Origin: Stercorarius parasiticus
Taxonomy: Eukaryota; Chordata; Aves; Charadriiformes; Stercorariidae
DNA length: 64,000 bases
Assembly (NCBI GenBank): GCA_013396915.1
Contig: VWZL01001367.1
Coordinates: 992,001 to 1,056,000, forward strand
Direction of reading: 5' to 3'
Shown: positions 34,256 through 47,454 of the stretch, piece after piece
Layout: the number at the start of each line of letters is the position of its first letter
How positions within the stretch are numbered: the stretch's first letter is position 1
Notes under the pieces: generated by a model
What the model was told of the DNA's origin: nothing
Seen by the model: only the letters and a program-made list of their open reading frames with translations
Database searches by the model: none
Translations under genes and position numbers: made by a program

Positions 34256-34399
34256 TAAGAAAGCCACCTCAGTATCTGTTTTCAGGTCCAGATCAATACA
34301 GGGAATCCTATTTAACTATTACTGAAGTAGTATCCTGCAAAATACTAACATACTTTTTTCTTTAAATCTGTTGGACTTGCAGTCTTCAACAATAGACAT

Positions 34400-34427
34400 G
34401 GGGGTGGAGGTGCTTGGGGGTCGGGGT
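34400..34427 (+). repeat. G-rich quadruplex-like run
   Basis: Runs of 5, 2, 2, 5 and 4 G separated by 1 to 5 bases. Three strong runs plus two pairs give an imperfect quadruplex motif in AT-rich DNA. Confidence 0.45.
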
Positions 34428-37400
34428 GTTATTTCAGTTGTTTAGTTGTCAAGAAAAAGACTTGGGATTTGTTATAGAAAATGTAGATTTTACTCTCTGG
34501 ATGTCTGCAAGATATTACAGCTTTGAAACAACATCCTCCCCCTACCCCTTAGAAGTAATCCTTACACACAAAATTCTTGTTTTCGACCTTTAAGAAAGCA
34601 TGGATGATGGGTCAAGGTCTTAAAAGGAAATCAAAATTCTGACACAGTTCTGGCATTTGGTTTTCAGTTTTTCAGTCATTCTTGATTCCAAACAATTGTT
34701 AGTTTTAGATGGCTGCAATTGTCCAATCTAATATTGCCTTAATGCTGTTATGAGGAGAGTGAGGAAAAAAAAAATAGAGCTCCTGCCACTGAGACCACAA
34801 TGCAAGAAAATCCATTTTGACCCAGGTCAGCCAAATCTACATCATCCTAGGTTAAATCAAATTATCACAAAGTACAATTGCAGAATGAGAGGAGGGGTGG
34901 CAGCTCACCTATAATACTGGACATCTCTGAAGCAAACCAGAAACTGATGTGGCATTGTCACTAGGTACGAGTAGACAAAAAACATAGGAGACTATTCACC
35001 CTCGTTCTTGTGCCTGTTTGTCCCCTGCAATCTACCCCTTCTCAAAGGCTTTATGAGGAAAAGGGGTCTAAATTTGGATATATAGTCCTGAAAAATAATG
35101 TTTCTTTTGTTTGGTGAAATATTTGACAAAAATACCTCACCATGACCCGCAACAAAGAAACCCAGGTTCCAGCAGTGGTAGCTGTTTTAAAAATAAGGGA
35201 TGTGACTGATGTTAAATTATTAAGCAAGAAGCAATGATGAGATCACCCGCATATGCTATTAGATTTAGCATACCAGTGAGCCATCATGTAAGAATAGCTT
35301 CTGATAACTAATAACCCCTATGTGAAAGGCTCCTTATCCAATTTCAATTCTGTTTTGCCTTCTCTCCTTTCATGCATCCTTTCCTAGTTTAGAAAGCAAC
35401 TTTCATAGGCAACAGGAAATATTCCAGTGAGTTTCATGTATCTAATGAATGCTGATAAGTTATTTTTCTGCCCTACTGGATACCTGGAACTAAGCATCAA
35501 TCTGAGAGCAAAATAACAGACAGAAGTTCATTATATTCAAAGATATTAGCATTGAAATTCTAGTCTGCAGTTACAGAGAACTGTGCTGTAATAGTTATTT
35601 AAAATTTATATTATTTCTGTTCCAGATATAAACTTTTCCTTCGAGAATTTCTCCAAAGAGAGAAAAAGCAGAAAAAGTTTTCCAAAGCCATGGGTCAATA
35701 AACCAAACTCTACTGAAGTTAATTCCAAACTCCCATTGTTTTACTCAAGCGAGACAACTTTTTTGAGCAGTCAGCACAGTAATACACACCATCGGTACTT
35801 GTGGTGAGGAGCAGCGAGCGCCATCAGCTTTCTGCCTTCCATTAGCTTTGGCTAAAATCACCTATTTCTCCATACTAGATGCAAACAGATGTGGAAGTGA
35901 ATTCTGCTGCTGATAACTGAGCAGTCCACTGCTCTCCCAGCAGACCTCCTCTAGCCCGTCGGCATCACCACAAGGGTAATAGAAATCTGTGCGTTTAAGG
36001 TATTACTGGAGTGTTTTTATTCAGGAAAAACGCATATATGTCTGCATACATTCAATTTTAATGTGGAAGAGAAGTTAAAAAAGTAGGATACCTAAGAGTT
36101 TAGTACTTCACATATCCTTCCCTCCACTTGTATTTAACTGAACAATACAGTACAATTTGTTAGCTGCTTTTCAAGCTAAAACTAAATGCTTGATTTAACA
36201 AAAGTTATATGAAAATTTCAGCTAATGTGTTACAGACTGGCAAATAATCCGTACCTAATTCTGAATGCAGGATTTAAACAGCAGTTAAATCAAGTCTCCC
36301 CATTATTCAACCAGGTTGTCAAGCATGCATATAAAGAGAAAAAATCCAAATGTGATCATGGCCATTAAATGCAATACAATTATGAGGCTTTATTGACAGA
36401 GCCTACAATTCTGAGGAGATAAGTGTACACTTATGTCTACTTCCATTTGTGCAATATATTTCAATATAAATATTGATTCAAAAGCAAGATTAGTGAGGTT
36501 TAACCCTCATAAAGGATTAAACTACCTTCTAGTGAAAATTTGTAACAACCGAGCCACTTCTGTAGGTGATGCAAGTCAGGGCAGCACAATGAAATCAGTG
36601 GAGCTATAGAAGATGATGACCCAGATCAAAGACCTTAAAAGAGCTGTTGAAGAAAAACTAGTAAAGCCTGTATTCTTTTCCTCTCAGAAATTCCTAGAGC
36701 AACTATTATTACCATAAAGTGCAAAAGCTTTGTGGCCAAAGTACCAGAAGACAGTATCAGCAATATAATCTTGATTAAAAACTCCAAACATAATTAAAAT
36801 AATAGTATAAAACTGTTAAGTCATTGAAGCCAGAAGCAACACACTCAGGTACTAACATGCAAATAATAGTTCAACCTACATATTTGCCTATGAAAGCTTG
36901 CAAAATACATATTTTTGCTTGACTGCTGAGAGATTAAAGCAGAAATGCATCCTCTGGGATTCTGTTTAAGAGATTTGTCTTGAATATTAGGCAGTAGAAC
37001 GAGTCAATATATATGCACGTAATTTATACCACTAATGTTTACAAAAATCACACTTAAATGTTTTTCTTCCATGCTAAAACAGGAGAGAGAGAGATACAAA
37101 TCCCCATGTTATTGTTTGGGTGCTAAAAAGAAACTGAAACTTTTACAATCTGTGTGACAAAAACATTCCTATAAAATGATAGGAAAATGATTTGTGCATG
37201 CTTTCCTAGGAGATAAAGAGGCACTCCTTCAGCCTTATGTTTAAGAGGTGCAAACTAGCACAATGCCATCACGTGGAGTAGAGTTAAAAGAGACGGTATG
37301 AGCCACAGCTCTGGCCCCAACTGTCTTAGGAGCAAAGCTATTAAAATCTGTAGCTTAGGTAGCAGGGAGGGTAGCGACAGACATGCTGCAGCACATTCAG

Positions 37401-37974
37401 TGTCAAGGTTTTCAGGCTTCACTACCCAGCAGTGTGTTGCCACCCCTGTGTTGAGTCAGCTGTAGGGCCAAGCTGGCACACAGGGATTTCTATGCTCACC
37501 TCTCTGTAAAGATCTGCCATTCAATTTCGCTTTCATCTTTCCCTTAATCTCCCTTTTCTTAATCTTGGTCATTTGTCTGAATCCACAAGCATGTTCACAT
37601 ACCCTGCCCTGTTCTTTCCCCTTCAGCACTGCCAGCCTTTGGGTGAAGCACATTTAGGTGCCACAGCTGTTTGCTAAGAAACACGTGTCAATACCAGAGC
37701 CTAGACTGGAAAAATGTTTCTTCTACAACGAAGTTATGCACAAGGTGATATGAAAGGATATATGAAATGATATGAAGAACATGCTGGAAACTACGTGCTG
37801 TACATCAATTCGATATAATTTTAATACCTATTATTAACAGTTTATCCTGTTACCACAATATCTGAACACTTTCACAAAAATAACCAAGACCCAGCACTGC
37901 AGATGACATTTTCTCCTTATCTGAGGGAGCAGGTTCTTACCAGCATGATTTTATTATGAGGGGAATGGACATGA
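34428..37974. other. unassigned stretch
   Basis: No gene or repeat family recognised. A patch near 36240-36540, including an ATGGCCATTAAATG site and TAAT cores, has the mixed texture of a possible regulatory element, but I cannot support more. Confidence 0.45.
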
Positions 37975-39456
37975 GACTAGAGGAGAATATTCCCATAACA
38001 ATGAACCCCCCATAATCCATGATTTACCAGCAGTCCTGGCTAATCAGGGAGGTCCCAGTTGACTGGAGGCTAGCAAATATGATGCCCATCTACAAGTAGG
38101 GCTGAAAGGAGGATCTGGAGAATTACAGACCTGTCAGCGTGACCTCAGTGCTGGAAAAGGTTAAGGAGCAGATCATCTCGAGTGCCATCACGTGGCACAT
38201 ACAGGACAACCAGGTCATCAGGCCCAGCCAGCATGGGTTCATGAAAGGCAGGTCCTTCTTGACAAACCTGCTCTCCCTCTATGACAAGGTGACCTGCTTA
38301 GTGGATGAGGAAAAGGCTGTGGATGTTGTCTACCTGGGCTTTAATAAAGCTTTTGGCACCATTTCTCACAGCATTCTCCTGGAGAAACTGGCTGCTCATG
38401 GCTTGGATGCGCGTATGCTTCACTGGGTAAAAAAATGCCTGGACGGCTGGGCCCAAAGAGTTATGCTGAATGGAGTTAAATCCAGTTGGCAGCCGGTCAC
38501 AAGTGGTGTTCCCCAGGGCTCAGTATTGGCATCGGTTCTGTTTAATATCTTTATCAATGATCTGGACGAGGGGATCGAGTGCACCCTCAGTCAGTTTGCA
38601 GACGACATGAAGTTAGGCAGGAGTGTTGATCTGCTTGAGGGTAGGAAGGCTCTATAGAAGGATCTGGACAGTCTGGATCTATGGTCCAAGGCCAGTGGGA
38701 TGAGGTTCAACAAGGCCAAGTGCTGGGTCCTGCACTTGGGTCACAACAACCCCATGCAGCGTTACAAGCTTGGGGAGGAGTGGCTGGAGAGCTGCCTGGC
38801 AGAAAAGGACCTGGGGCTGCTGGTCGACTGACAGCTGAATGTGAGCCAGCAGTGTGCAGCTGCCTGTATCAGGAACAGTGCGGTAAGTAGGACTAGGGCA
38901 GTGATCATCCCCCTGTACTCAGCACTGGTGAGGCTGCACCTTCAATACTGTGTTCAGTTTTAGGTCCCTCGCCACAAGAAAGACATTAAGGTGCTGGAGC
39001 GTGTCCAGAGAAGGGGAATGAAGCTGATGGGGGGTCTAGAGCACAAGTCTTATGAGGAGCAGCTGAGGGAGCTGGGGTTGTTCAGCCTGGAGAAAAGGAG
39101 GCTGAGGGGAGACCTTATCGCTCTCTACAACTACCTGAAAGGAGCTTGTAGCCAGGTGGGAGTCCGTCCCTTCTCCCAAATAACAACTGACAGGACAAGA
39201 GGAAATGGCCTCAAGTTGTGCCAGGGGGGTGTTTAGATTGGATATTAGGAAAAATTTCTTGACAGAAAGGGTTCTCAAGCATTGGAACAGGCTGCCCAGG
39301 GAAGTGGTTGAGTCACCATCCCTGGAGGTATTTAAAAGATGTGCAGATGCGGCACTTAGGGCCATGGTTTAGTGGTAACTTGGCAGTGCTAGGTTAACAG
39401 TCAGACTTGGTGATCTTAAAGGTCTCCTCCAATCAAAATGATTCTATGAGTCTAAG
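37975..39456 (+). mobile_element. CR1 LINE, 5'-truncated copy of about 1.5 kb
   Basis: The longest transposon in the window. It runs from the start of the reverse-transcriptase domain to the CR1 3' tail, and ends with GATCTTAAAGGTCTCCTCCA and ATTCTATGAGTCTA. ORF1, the endonuclease and the first part of ORF2 are absent, as usual for 5' truncation. The left edge is uncertain: clear CR1 protein text starts at about 38019, and weaker resemblance reaches to about 37975. CR1 moves by target-primed reverse transcription in the nucleus; this copy cannot move by itself. Confidence 0.93.
38016..39360 (+). pseudogene. CR1 ORF2 reverse transcriptase, broken
   Basis: The conceptual reading begins SMIYQQSWLIREVPVDWRLA and includes the fingers block [20 protein letters not shown]. 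Next come the palm motif A region as [10 protein letters not shown], the GVPQGS motif B block and FADD for motif C. In CR1 relatives motif A reads YLDFSKAFDT; here both aspartates are glycine, so the first catalytic metal ligand is gone although the FADD pair remains. Stops are at 38097-38099, 38103-38105 and 38655-38657, with more after that (a TGA near 38829 and a TAG in the CVQF block). A small in-frame deletion removes about nine residues after VSQQC. An added base near 39230 shifts the C-terminal block. The longest open piece is 38106-38654. This is a dead copy, not a host gene. Confidence 0.9.
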
Positions 39457-42119
39457 AACCAGTTGAGGCGCTATAATTTTTAAAAAGAAATACTTATATT
39501 ACATACAACAGAAAATGCTGCTTTCTGGATGTTTTGGAACAGCACACAAAGCAAGCTGCTGCTCAAAAACTAAACATGAGAGAAGAACTAACTCAAATAT
39601 ATACAGGACATCAAGAAGAGTGAATTATGCAGGATCTCTTAAGTCCACTGTGCCACTTCCTGTTCAAGTCAAAATAATAATAGATTTCCTCTTTTTCTGG
39701 AAAGAAAGTGTGTTGCAGCTCTGCAGGCAGACTTGCATAGAGACATTTTCAAGTGAGGGAAAGACATTACCCTGTCTGAATCCCTTGACCTCCAGTGCTC
39801 CGAGTGCTTTCTCTATCCACTGCAGGGAATGCCAAGCTGAACACAGGCTGCAGCATAGCCCATTATTCTATTAAAGGCAAGAAATCCCTTGCCCATTTGT
39901 GTCCATCTTTTATGTTCCACAGTTAAGGTCATGTAATGTATAAGAAGTTCCAGCAAATTATATATGAAGAAATATAAAATAAACCCTTATAACAGAAAAA
40001 AATGCAGGAAAGGTAACATTACAAGTATCTGTTAGTTATGTAAATTGTCACTACACGGTTTGTAAATTATTAGCTTTATAAATTTTACTTACTATTAAAA
40101 ATCATTTGGTAAGTATTTTGTGTGAACAAAATTAAAACTATGCATTGTTCAGAAGCTTATCATGACACTTATTGACTGTTTCTGATGTGATACACACCCT
40201 GGTCAGATGGTATATTTTCTATTCCTCAGTAAGGTATTGATGTGATGAATGCCCCAGAAAGACAATGTATACTTGCTATCATACAAAACCCCTGCTTACC
40301 ACTGTGCACCAAAATACCACTGTAAGGTCTGCCATTCCCCAACAACACTTCTACTTGAATATTTGAAGATACTTGAGGGGTTGACAATGTGAATAGCAAG
40401 TCACAAACAGAGCAAGCTACACAAAAAAAAAATAAAAAAAATTTGCAAAATTGTGTTTTTACTTTCTAAAGAGCAGAAAAGGAACCCCTATTTCTACTAT
40501 CTCCTTCAGTTTCCTTTTTTTTTTAAATAAAATTTTTTTTGTTAGTATTTTTGCTCTTGTAATTATGATTTCCATGAAGGTAACTGCAGCTGAAGTTGGA
40601 GCAGCTGAACAGATAAATGATGGACTAAATTGCGTCAATGGAGTTTTAGGTACTGTGGACACATAGTCCCTTTTTATAGCCATAGAGAATGCACAGCACT
40701 GCAAACTTTCTTTGATTGAGTAGTCTGGGAATTTTTCAATGTAGAAGAATCAACAGTAATCTAAATTTGAATTTCAGTCAGTTCATCTTAGCTATTTTGT
40801 CTCCTAGCCACATGCAGCTGAATTAAAAAATTCTGTTTTATGGTCCCTATAGCACCTCATGGAGAAACACATACCTAGAAAGTCAATATTTTTTTAATAA
40901 ACATTTTTGTCTTCACAAAAACAAACAACATGAGCAGAGATCAAAATAGATCTGTGCACCATTTTGATATCCATGTCTTCTGTTTCAATATGCCACACTT
41001 AGCATTTTATTGCCTGTCACTTTTCCTAGTCCTGTATAGTTGCCTTTCAAAAAGCTTATAAATCACTGAAGAACTTCTCTGTAACTTCATCTTACTTAGG
41101 AGACCTATCATCAATCATAATTAATGAGTCGCTATGAACAGTACTGTGCCTGCTGACTAGTCTTTTCAGTGCCATCGGCACAGACTAGGTCTGGATATTG
41201 AAAGCCAAGAGAGAAATTTCAGAAGAGCAGAATGCAGCGAGGAATAGGAAAAAACAGGGAAAAAAAAAATAATCAGTTAACTTGAGTGACGTCAAGACAT
41301 TCAGTACTAATGAATATTAGGAAACATTACTCTAATTTTAGCCCTTGGAGACTATACAATGTAAAGATACAAACTTTCTTCAGCCTTGTAAACTTCAAGA
41401 ATATATGTGAGTTACATTAGCTGTCTAACACTAGTGATTATAATCCATGGAATACAAAAGGATAATTTGCCAATCTTGTAATGAATACCAGTACAGACTG
41501 CTGTTATTTATTGTTCATCTGGATTTGACTACTGATTTGCATAAGTTATCTAAAAGTTAGTATAATTTAGTATGTTAAAAAGTCTAGGGGTGTGAAGATG
41601 AAGTATATTTTATTTTCCATAATAAGAAGTCTGTTACCCAGGTAGGGAACTACTACGTAACATAGATGACAATTCAAGTACCAAAATTAGCAAAAGTGAA
41701 CAGATTTCACATAATACATAGGCTAACACTCTATTTGCAGCACACTATGGTACTGGAATGAACTGAACAATGAAGAAAGGCAAATCTGCTAAAAAAAAAA
41801 AAAAGGAGGAAAATTGTTCTACTTGTTTTTCTTTGAAACATATTTTCTGAAGTATGATGGCTGTTTTCCAAAAGTTATAATCAACCCGGCACTCCAACTA
41901 AAGTTGGGCAGAAGAGATTTTTTCCTTTTGAAAAAATCTAATAGGCAGGATAACAATATATTTTTTTGAAAGCACCACATTTTTCCTGAAAATAGTGCAA
42001 AGTGTTTGATTCCAGCAATCTGAACTCAAGTTTTCTGCTCTAATCCCTCATATTGTCTTAACACCCACCCTTATAAAACTACTACAAATAATTCGTAACG
42101 GCATTTAGCAAAAAACAGT
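39457..42119. other. unassigned stretch
   Basis: AT-rich unique sequence with a 14-A run at 41791-41804. The open frame at 39515-39874 has no recognisable domain. Confidence 0.5.
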
Positions 42120-42370
42120 AGAAGTTACTGAACCTCTCTGGAGCGGGGCCCATTATCTTGATGGTGTCCCCAGCACCTGATGTGGGTTGTGAAATGCAGA
42201 GGCATCGACATGGTTTGGGATAGCACCAGGGAGGTTCAGCCTGGCTTCCCACTTTGTCCATATTGCCTCTCACCATGGGAAGGGGAAGGGAAAGAGCAGC
42301 CCCAGGAGAGAGGCGAGGGAAATAGGAGGCACCGAGGGCTGAGTGGGTGACAGGGGCGGTGTAAGGAGAA
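42120..42370. other. GC-rich patch of unknown nature
   Basis: About 250 bases are much richer in G and C than the surroundings, with purine-rich GGGAAGGGGAAGGGAAAG text near 42278-42295 and only a handful of CpG. A 99-codon minus-strand frame (42082-42381) spans it but has a serine/proline-rich, unrecognised product. It could be an old repeat, an exon of an unrecognised transcript or a regulatory patch. Confidence 0.35.
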
Positions 42371-43140
42371 GGCAGCAGCACAGATGTTTCAGTACAGAAT
42401 GATTTGTTTTGACCTCTGATGTCCTGTTATAAACCGAGAATCAAAACTCTTTCCTCAGAAAATAAAGCTAATAATGCACCAATGCAACTTTAACCTCTAT
42501 CCCAAACAGTGCCAGAACCAAACCAAAACCTTCGCTTTTCAATAGCATAAGACCTAGAAAAAAATTTGAACCTATTTTTATTTTGTAGTTATTCACACTG
42601 TAAAATTAACTCATAAAGAAAACCGTAAAGAGCAACTATTTCTCCTGATCTGAATTTCTTCTCAACCTCACACACCTTTTTCATTTTCCCATGGAGTAAC
42701 TCCGTTCCAAATGGGAAAAGATTTCGGGTTATGCAGTAAAACTGCAGAATATGGTTAGGAGTCCAGAGCAAAGGTCAGAAAACACCCCACCCCACTGCAC
42801 CTTCAGTACATATAGTACATTTACCAGTCAGTGGAATATTTTCACAGTCCTAGGTCTTGAAACTATACATAAAAGTCAGCTTTTTTGAACGGAACTTCAG
42901 CTTTTTACTAGTTGTCTGGGAAGAACAGTTTTCACCCACAAGCGCATATTCGCTTAAGGTATACTATAGTCACAATTCATTTAAAAAAAAAATCAGAACC
43001 GGGAGTCTGCACATCCATAAATGCACTTCACCAGCAATGTGTTTCTTAAATTGTTTGGCTACCATAGAACAACCTAGTTCTTCAGGCATCTTATATCAAT
43101 AGCCTTCAGTCTGTCATCATACTGTGGTACCATCGTTAAA
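42371..43140. other. unassigned stretch
   Basis: Nothing recognisable. Confidence 0.5.
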
Positions 43141-43345
43141 TGTCCTTTATTGCCCTGTTTATTGTTCTGTTCAGTAGAATAATCACAAGCACAGCAGACA
43201 AACAATGAACTGAAAGTACTGCTAAAAAGAACAAATACAGCCTGTTTATGCTATTATACGCTCAAAACTTCATGCTAATGCTATGTTTGTTAAGGTGATA
43301 GAGTACAGTACATTGTTTCAAGACACTAAATTACGATATGCTTAA
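43141..43345. promoter_or_regulatory. candidate enhancer, SOX/FOX/POU-like cluster
   Basis: Within about 200 bases there are SOX-type cores (CCTTTATTG, TTATTGTTC, AACAATGAA, ACATTGTTT), FOX-like TGTTTATTG and TGTTTATGC, and CATGCTAATG at 43271-43280. The last string also occurs in the candidate element at 24640-25000. Clusters like this are typical of neural or stem-cell enhancers bound by SOX and POU factors. The motifs are short and the DNA is AT-rich, so chance is not excluded. Confidence 0.28.
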
Positions 43346-43590
43346 TGATCAAGTCTCTGTTTGGAAATTGAAATACAAAAAAGTTACCTGCTCCTACGCA
43401 AAGAATTTTCTCTCTGCCCTGACCCACCACCATCAAAATAATTGTTAACTTCTCCCTGGGTTTGTTAGGAATTGGGATCAACTCCTTATCTGTCATATTT
43501 GCTTGCTCAGCCTGAAATTGTTGGCTGCTGCTATGTATTATTGCCTTTATGTCTGTAGAACCAATGTTGCTGAGAGCTAGCTTCTTTCTT
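43346..43590. other. unassigned spacer
   Basis: Nothing recognisable in this short interval. Confidence 0.5.
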
Positions 43591-43615
43591 TGTGTGTGTG
43601 TGTGTGTGTGTGTGT
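43591..43615 (+). repeat. (TG)12 microsatellite
   Basis: Twenty-five bases of uninterrupted alternating T and G. Likely polymorphic in length and able to form Z-DNA. Confidence 0.95.
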
Positions 43616-44090
43616 CTGCAGGTGTGATCTGTATAATTATTTTTCCTAAATCCCTGTTAATTACATCTGTGCTTTTTCATTAAAGAGAATAGACTGATAA
43701 GAGGTGACTGGGACCAGAAGACAATGTAGCTCCACAGCTAAACAGGAACATGATGATTATTGATAATAATTAATAAAACCAAAATAATATGTATTGAGGT
43801 TTTTTTGTCCTAAAGTGACTCTAAAGAACCTGGAAGCTATAAACTAAAAATATGCCTTAATTTTAAACTAAGTACATTGTATACAGAAGTTACTGATTGA
43901 GAATTGGGCAGAGTCGGTTTACAAAGTTCAATAGCGCTTTTAAAAATGTGCATTCAGTCTTAAGGAGATTAAAACGAATTTAAGATGAATTTATATTACC
44001 TTTTAGGTTCTGCTCAGCATGCTACTCTTGTCTTAGGCTAAAATACAGTTCCCAAATTATTTTTTAAAAAATATAAATAGTTATGGACAC
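43616..44090. other. unassigned AT-rich stretch
   Basis: No gene. An ATTTTTTAAAAAAT self-complementary stretch lies near 44058. Confidence 0.5.
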
Positions 44091-44110
44091 ATGCATATAC
44101 GCATATGCAT
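44091..44110. repeat. 20-bp inverted repeat with POU-like halves
   Basis: ATGCATAT and ATATGCAT are perfect arms around ACGC. Each arm contains ATGCAT, close to POU-domain half sites. Confidence 0.6.
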
Positions 44111-47100
44111 TACCGATATTTAAATTGATTTACCTTAAATTACTGGAAAACAAAGATTAAAAACCAAAACCCAAACCCAACTATCCATAGCACATTCTGC
44201 TCAAAAGATCAGCCTCTGAAATGTTCAGTCTGGAGCCCAGTTCACAACGAGGGGATTCATAAAGCAAACAGGAAACCGAGCAAGGGTTCTCAGAGCTGCA
44301 TCCTCAGCCATAGTAAACAGGCTCTGCTAAATGACTCCATTCACTGACACGCTGGTCTGTATTTTGTCATGTTGCTATCTCTTACCAAAGCGCCACACTG
44401 AACTTCAATAGGGCATAATGTACAGCACGCAACAAAACACGAAAATAATTTAAGAGGTATTATGAAGCTTATATAAGCTAGTTCTTCTCTCACTTTTAAA
44501 ACCAGTTCACCCATCCTGAGCAAGAGATCTCTCAAATGACAAAAAACATAGCCAAAATCTTGCCAGGCACTAACTAGCTATGTCTTTGATTGCACTGTTT
44601 ACAAATCTGTAATAGCATTTCTTCCATCTGTTCTGCAGTTTCCATCTATACACTCAATTTACGAAATGAAATAAGTTGCTTACAAATTTGTTCTAAAGAT
44701 CTCTTCCAAAGAGGTCTTCCAGCACATTGGCTATTATGGACACTACTCCGAAATTCAGACAAAAATAATAAAGTAAAATGAAGGGGAGAGTTTGTGTGGA
44801 AAAAAAAGACCCTTAAGAAGAACAGATAGGGTTCTCAACGGAAAAATTTAAAGAAATGCATCTCAGTTACAACTCAGCCATTAACTGTCTCTTCAACATA
44901 AAGTACAATTAGTTAGTGAAGCTGTTTTGTTTAAAACACCAATGTAAAAACTAGCCAGTTTTCAAAAGCAGAGTTAAGTGGAATTCTGCACACAATTTCT
45001 GACAATTCTGCCATAAAATGATCAGCAGTTTATGAAAGAAGAGCAAAAAATTTCTTTGTTACTTTAGGTAGGACACCGCAATGCAATTGGGAAGTTGATT
45101 TCAAGAGGCCCAGATCCTCCTTTGAAGAAGCTCAGAATTGTATCTCTGCTCCATGTGGGTGATGAGTCTTGTTCAACATCTCCCAGGTGTGAGCAAACAT
45201 TGAAATGATAGCCACAAATAAAACTTTTCATACATAAAGCCTAAACTGCATGTGAATAGTTTCCATTACATCATAACAAATGGCTATCACAGAATTACAA
45301 CACTCTTTTTCTGATGTGAAAAGGAAATAAGGTAACAATCAAGTTTCTTTAGGAAAAAAGCTAACGTCAGTACTGAGACAAATGGCATTCCTCAAAATGA
45401 ATAACATTTAACGTTTGCTCACTGGGTAACTAGTTATGTGTTTCTCTGTTCAATTAGCCAAACATTCACAATGAAACCAGATTGAAATTATTTTTGTGGT
45501 AAGTCTTCTATGAAAACTCTTTTTAATGTTGTGTATGCGCTTCTCTATTTGTTTGAAACCCATGTGAAGGAGCCATAGAAGAGATTTCATTTCTATTATA
45601 ATAAACTACCTGTGCTATTATTATTATTGCTCAAGCGTGGCATTTGCACCCACGGTTATATCCAAAATACCAGTAACTTTGTTACGCATTACTACTGTTA
45701 CTACTAAGCAAGGGCCTAACACTTCAAAGGGCTCAGTTAACTCAGCAAATACTCCAGACGTTGCTAGAATTAAATAACATGGCACTTATGAATATAGCTC
45801 TTTCTTCATTTACAAGACACAGTGAGTCAGAAAAGTAGCACCCAAGTATGATTAAAAAGAAATGCTTTCTGACAGCCTGCTCTGCAGCGACTAGTGAACA
45901 TTGAGTCACCACCACCACCCCAGCACAGCATCATTTCTACTTGATATTTGCCATTCCATAATTAGAACAAACGATATACTTGGGACACAGCAAAATGTTT
46001 TTAGTTAACTTTCTGCTTAAACCCGTTTACAGAGTCTTTACTGTTCCTGCCTCCAAAGATAAGGTACACAATCATGATCTGTGCTGCCTCCATTTTAGAG
46101 ACAACCCTATTATTATAAAAGTAAATGCCACCCACTTGCTAACATTGGAGACTAATTAACTCTGCAATTGCTTAGAGAAGAGGGTAAAAATCACACTGCC
46201 TGTTCCAGCAGCTATCCTAGAAAATAAAGAGGACTAGATAATAATTTGTCTTCACTTCCCCCCCAAAAAAATTTTCTTTCTCTTTTTTCCTTCTTGCATT
46301 CTTTTTTTTTTTTAATTTCTATTTTTAATTTCATCTTGCTTTGCTTATAACTATTATTTAAGTACTGCTTTTTGTAAAAGTGTGAAAGGTCTCTGTGGTA
46401 CCTCCGGTCATGAATCCATTTGCTAAAACAATGTTTTTGAAATCCTTTCTGTTCATCCTGCGATTCAGTTTTTGACGTTTTGTCTTTTAAAAGCAAGTTC
46501 TTGTAAGCAGGTCAGCTAGTGAGCCTTGATTTCAGTAGCTCTGTTGAAAACTGACAGCTATATAGATTCATTAACCGCATGGTACTGAAAGGAAATCTTT
46601 ACATTCCAATTATTTCGGCCCAATTTATTAAAAAAAGCTCACTAACTTGCACTTCGCCATCTATATATCTATTTAAACACAAACATGTTCACAGCGTGAG
46701 AAAAAATTCCCAAAAGGTGTTAAATAAATATATGAGTCATCCAATGAAATAAGACCCCAAAAAAGCAACGGCCAAGGCTCACAACACTGAGATATGCTTA
46801 CCTGCAGGGGAAAACATTAGTTACAACAGCGACAATATGAATTTTGTAGTTCAATTAATTGGCATAGGGATTAATAGCATAAACAAGATGCAAAAAAAAA
46901 AAAATCTGATCTGGTTGTAAATCTGCAATGTTTTGTGTAACTTTTTACTTTATGTCTATTACTTTCTGTCTCCAGCAAATACTGGGCAAATTCGGTTCTC
47001 TTGATTCTGATGAACAACCAGCAGCAGGGATGGCATGAATACAAATAATTTAGAAGCTCAGTTCTATGAGCACTTTTAAAGAGAACTCTTTTTTAGATAT

Positions 47101-47454
47101 CTTACTGACCAGGGTTTTTTTCATGTCTGATACTGAAAGATTTTGAAAAACAGGAACCGGTTTTATACCGGACAGAGTTGCTCAGAAATGGACCCCAGTC
47201 ATCGCTGGTTTCAGTGATCCAGTGAAACACACTCCTGTTACTGACTGGTCTGGTGGCCGGCTGTAAAGAAATCTTTTTTGTTCTTGCTGGGGTGTTTTTT
47301 TTTTGGTGTTCTATTCCAGCCCTATAATCCATAAAGAATCAGAGATTTTAAGGTGTATTATATTACTGGTTTAATAGGACTTGTGCAGTAGACAAGAATT
47401 GCTAAAATGACTCTCTGTTGCTACTTTTAGAACCTCTTGCTGTACGGAGCAAGT
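44111..47454. other. unassigned stretch
   Basis: AT-rich unique sequence with homopolymers (T run 46302-46313, A run 46892-46904). Frames such as 46212-46496 on the minus strand are lysine-rich by composition and look like chance. Confidence 0.5.

Noticed and set aside
39036..39365. 109-codon minus-strand open frame
   Set aside because: It is the antisense of the CR1 ORF2 C-terminus.
42082..42381. 99-codon minus-strand open frame in GC-rich patch
   Set aside because: Serine/proline-rich text with no domain and no supporting splice sites; GC-rich DNA lacks stops by chance.
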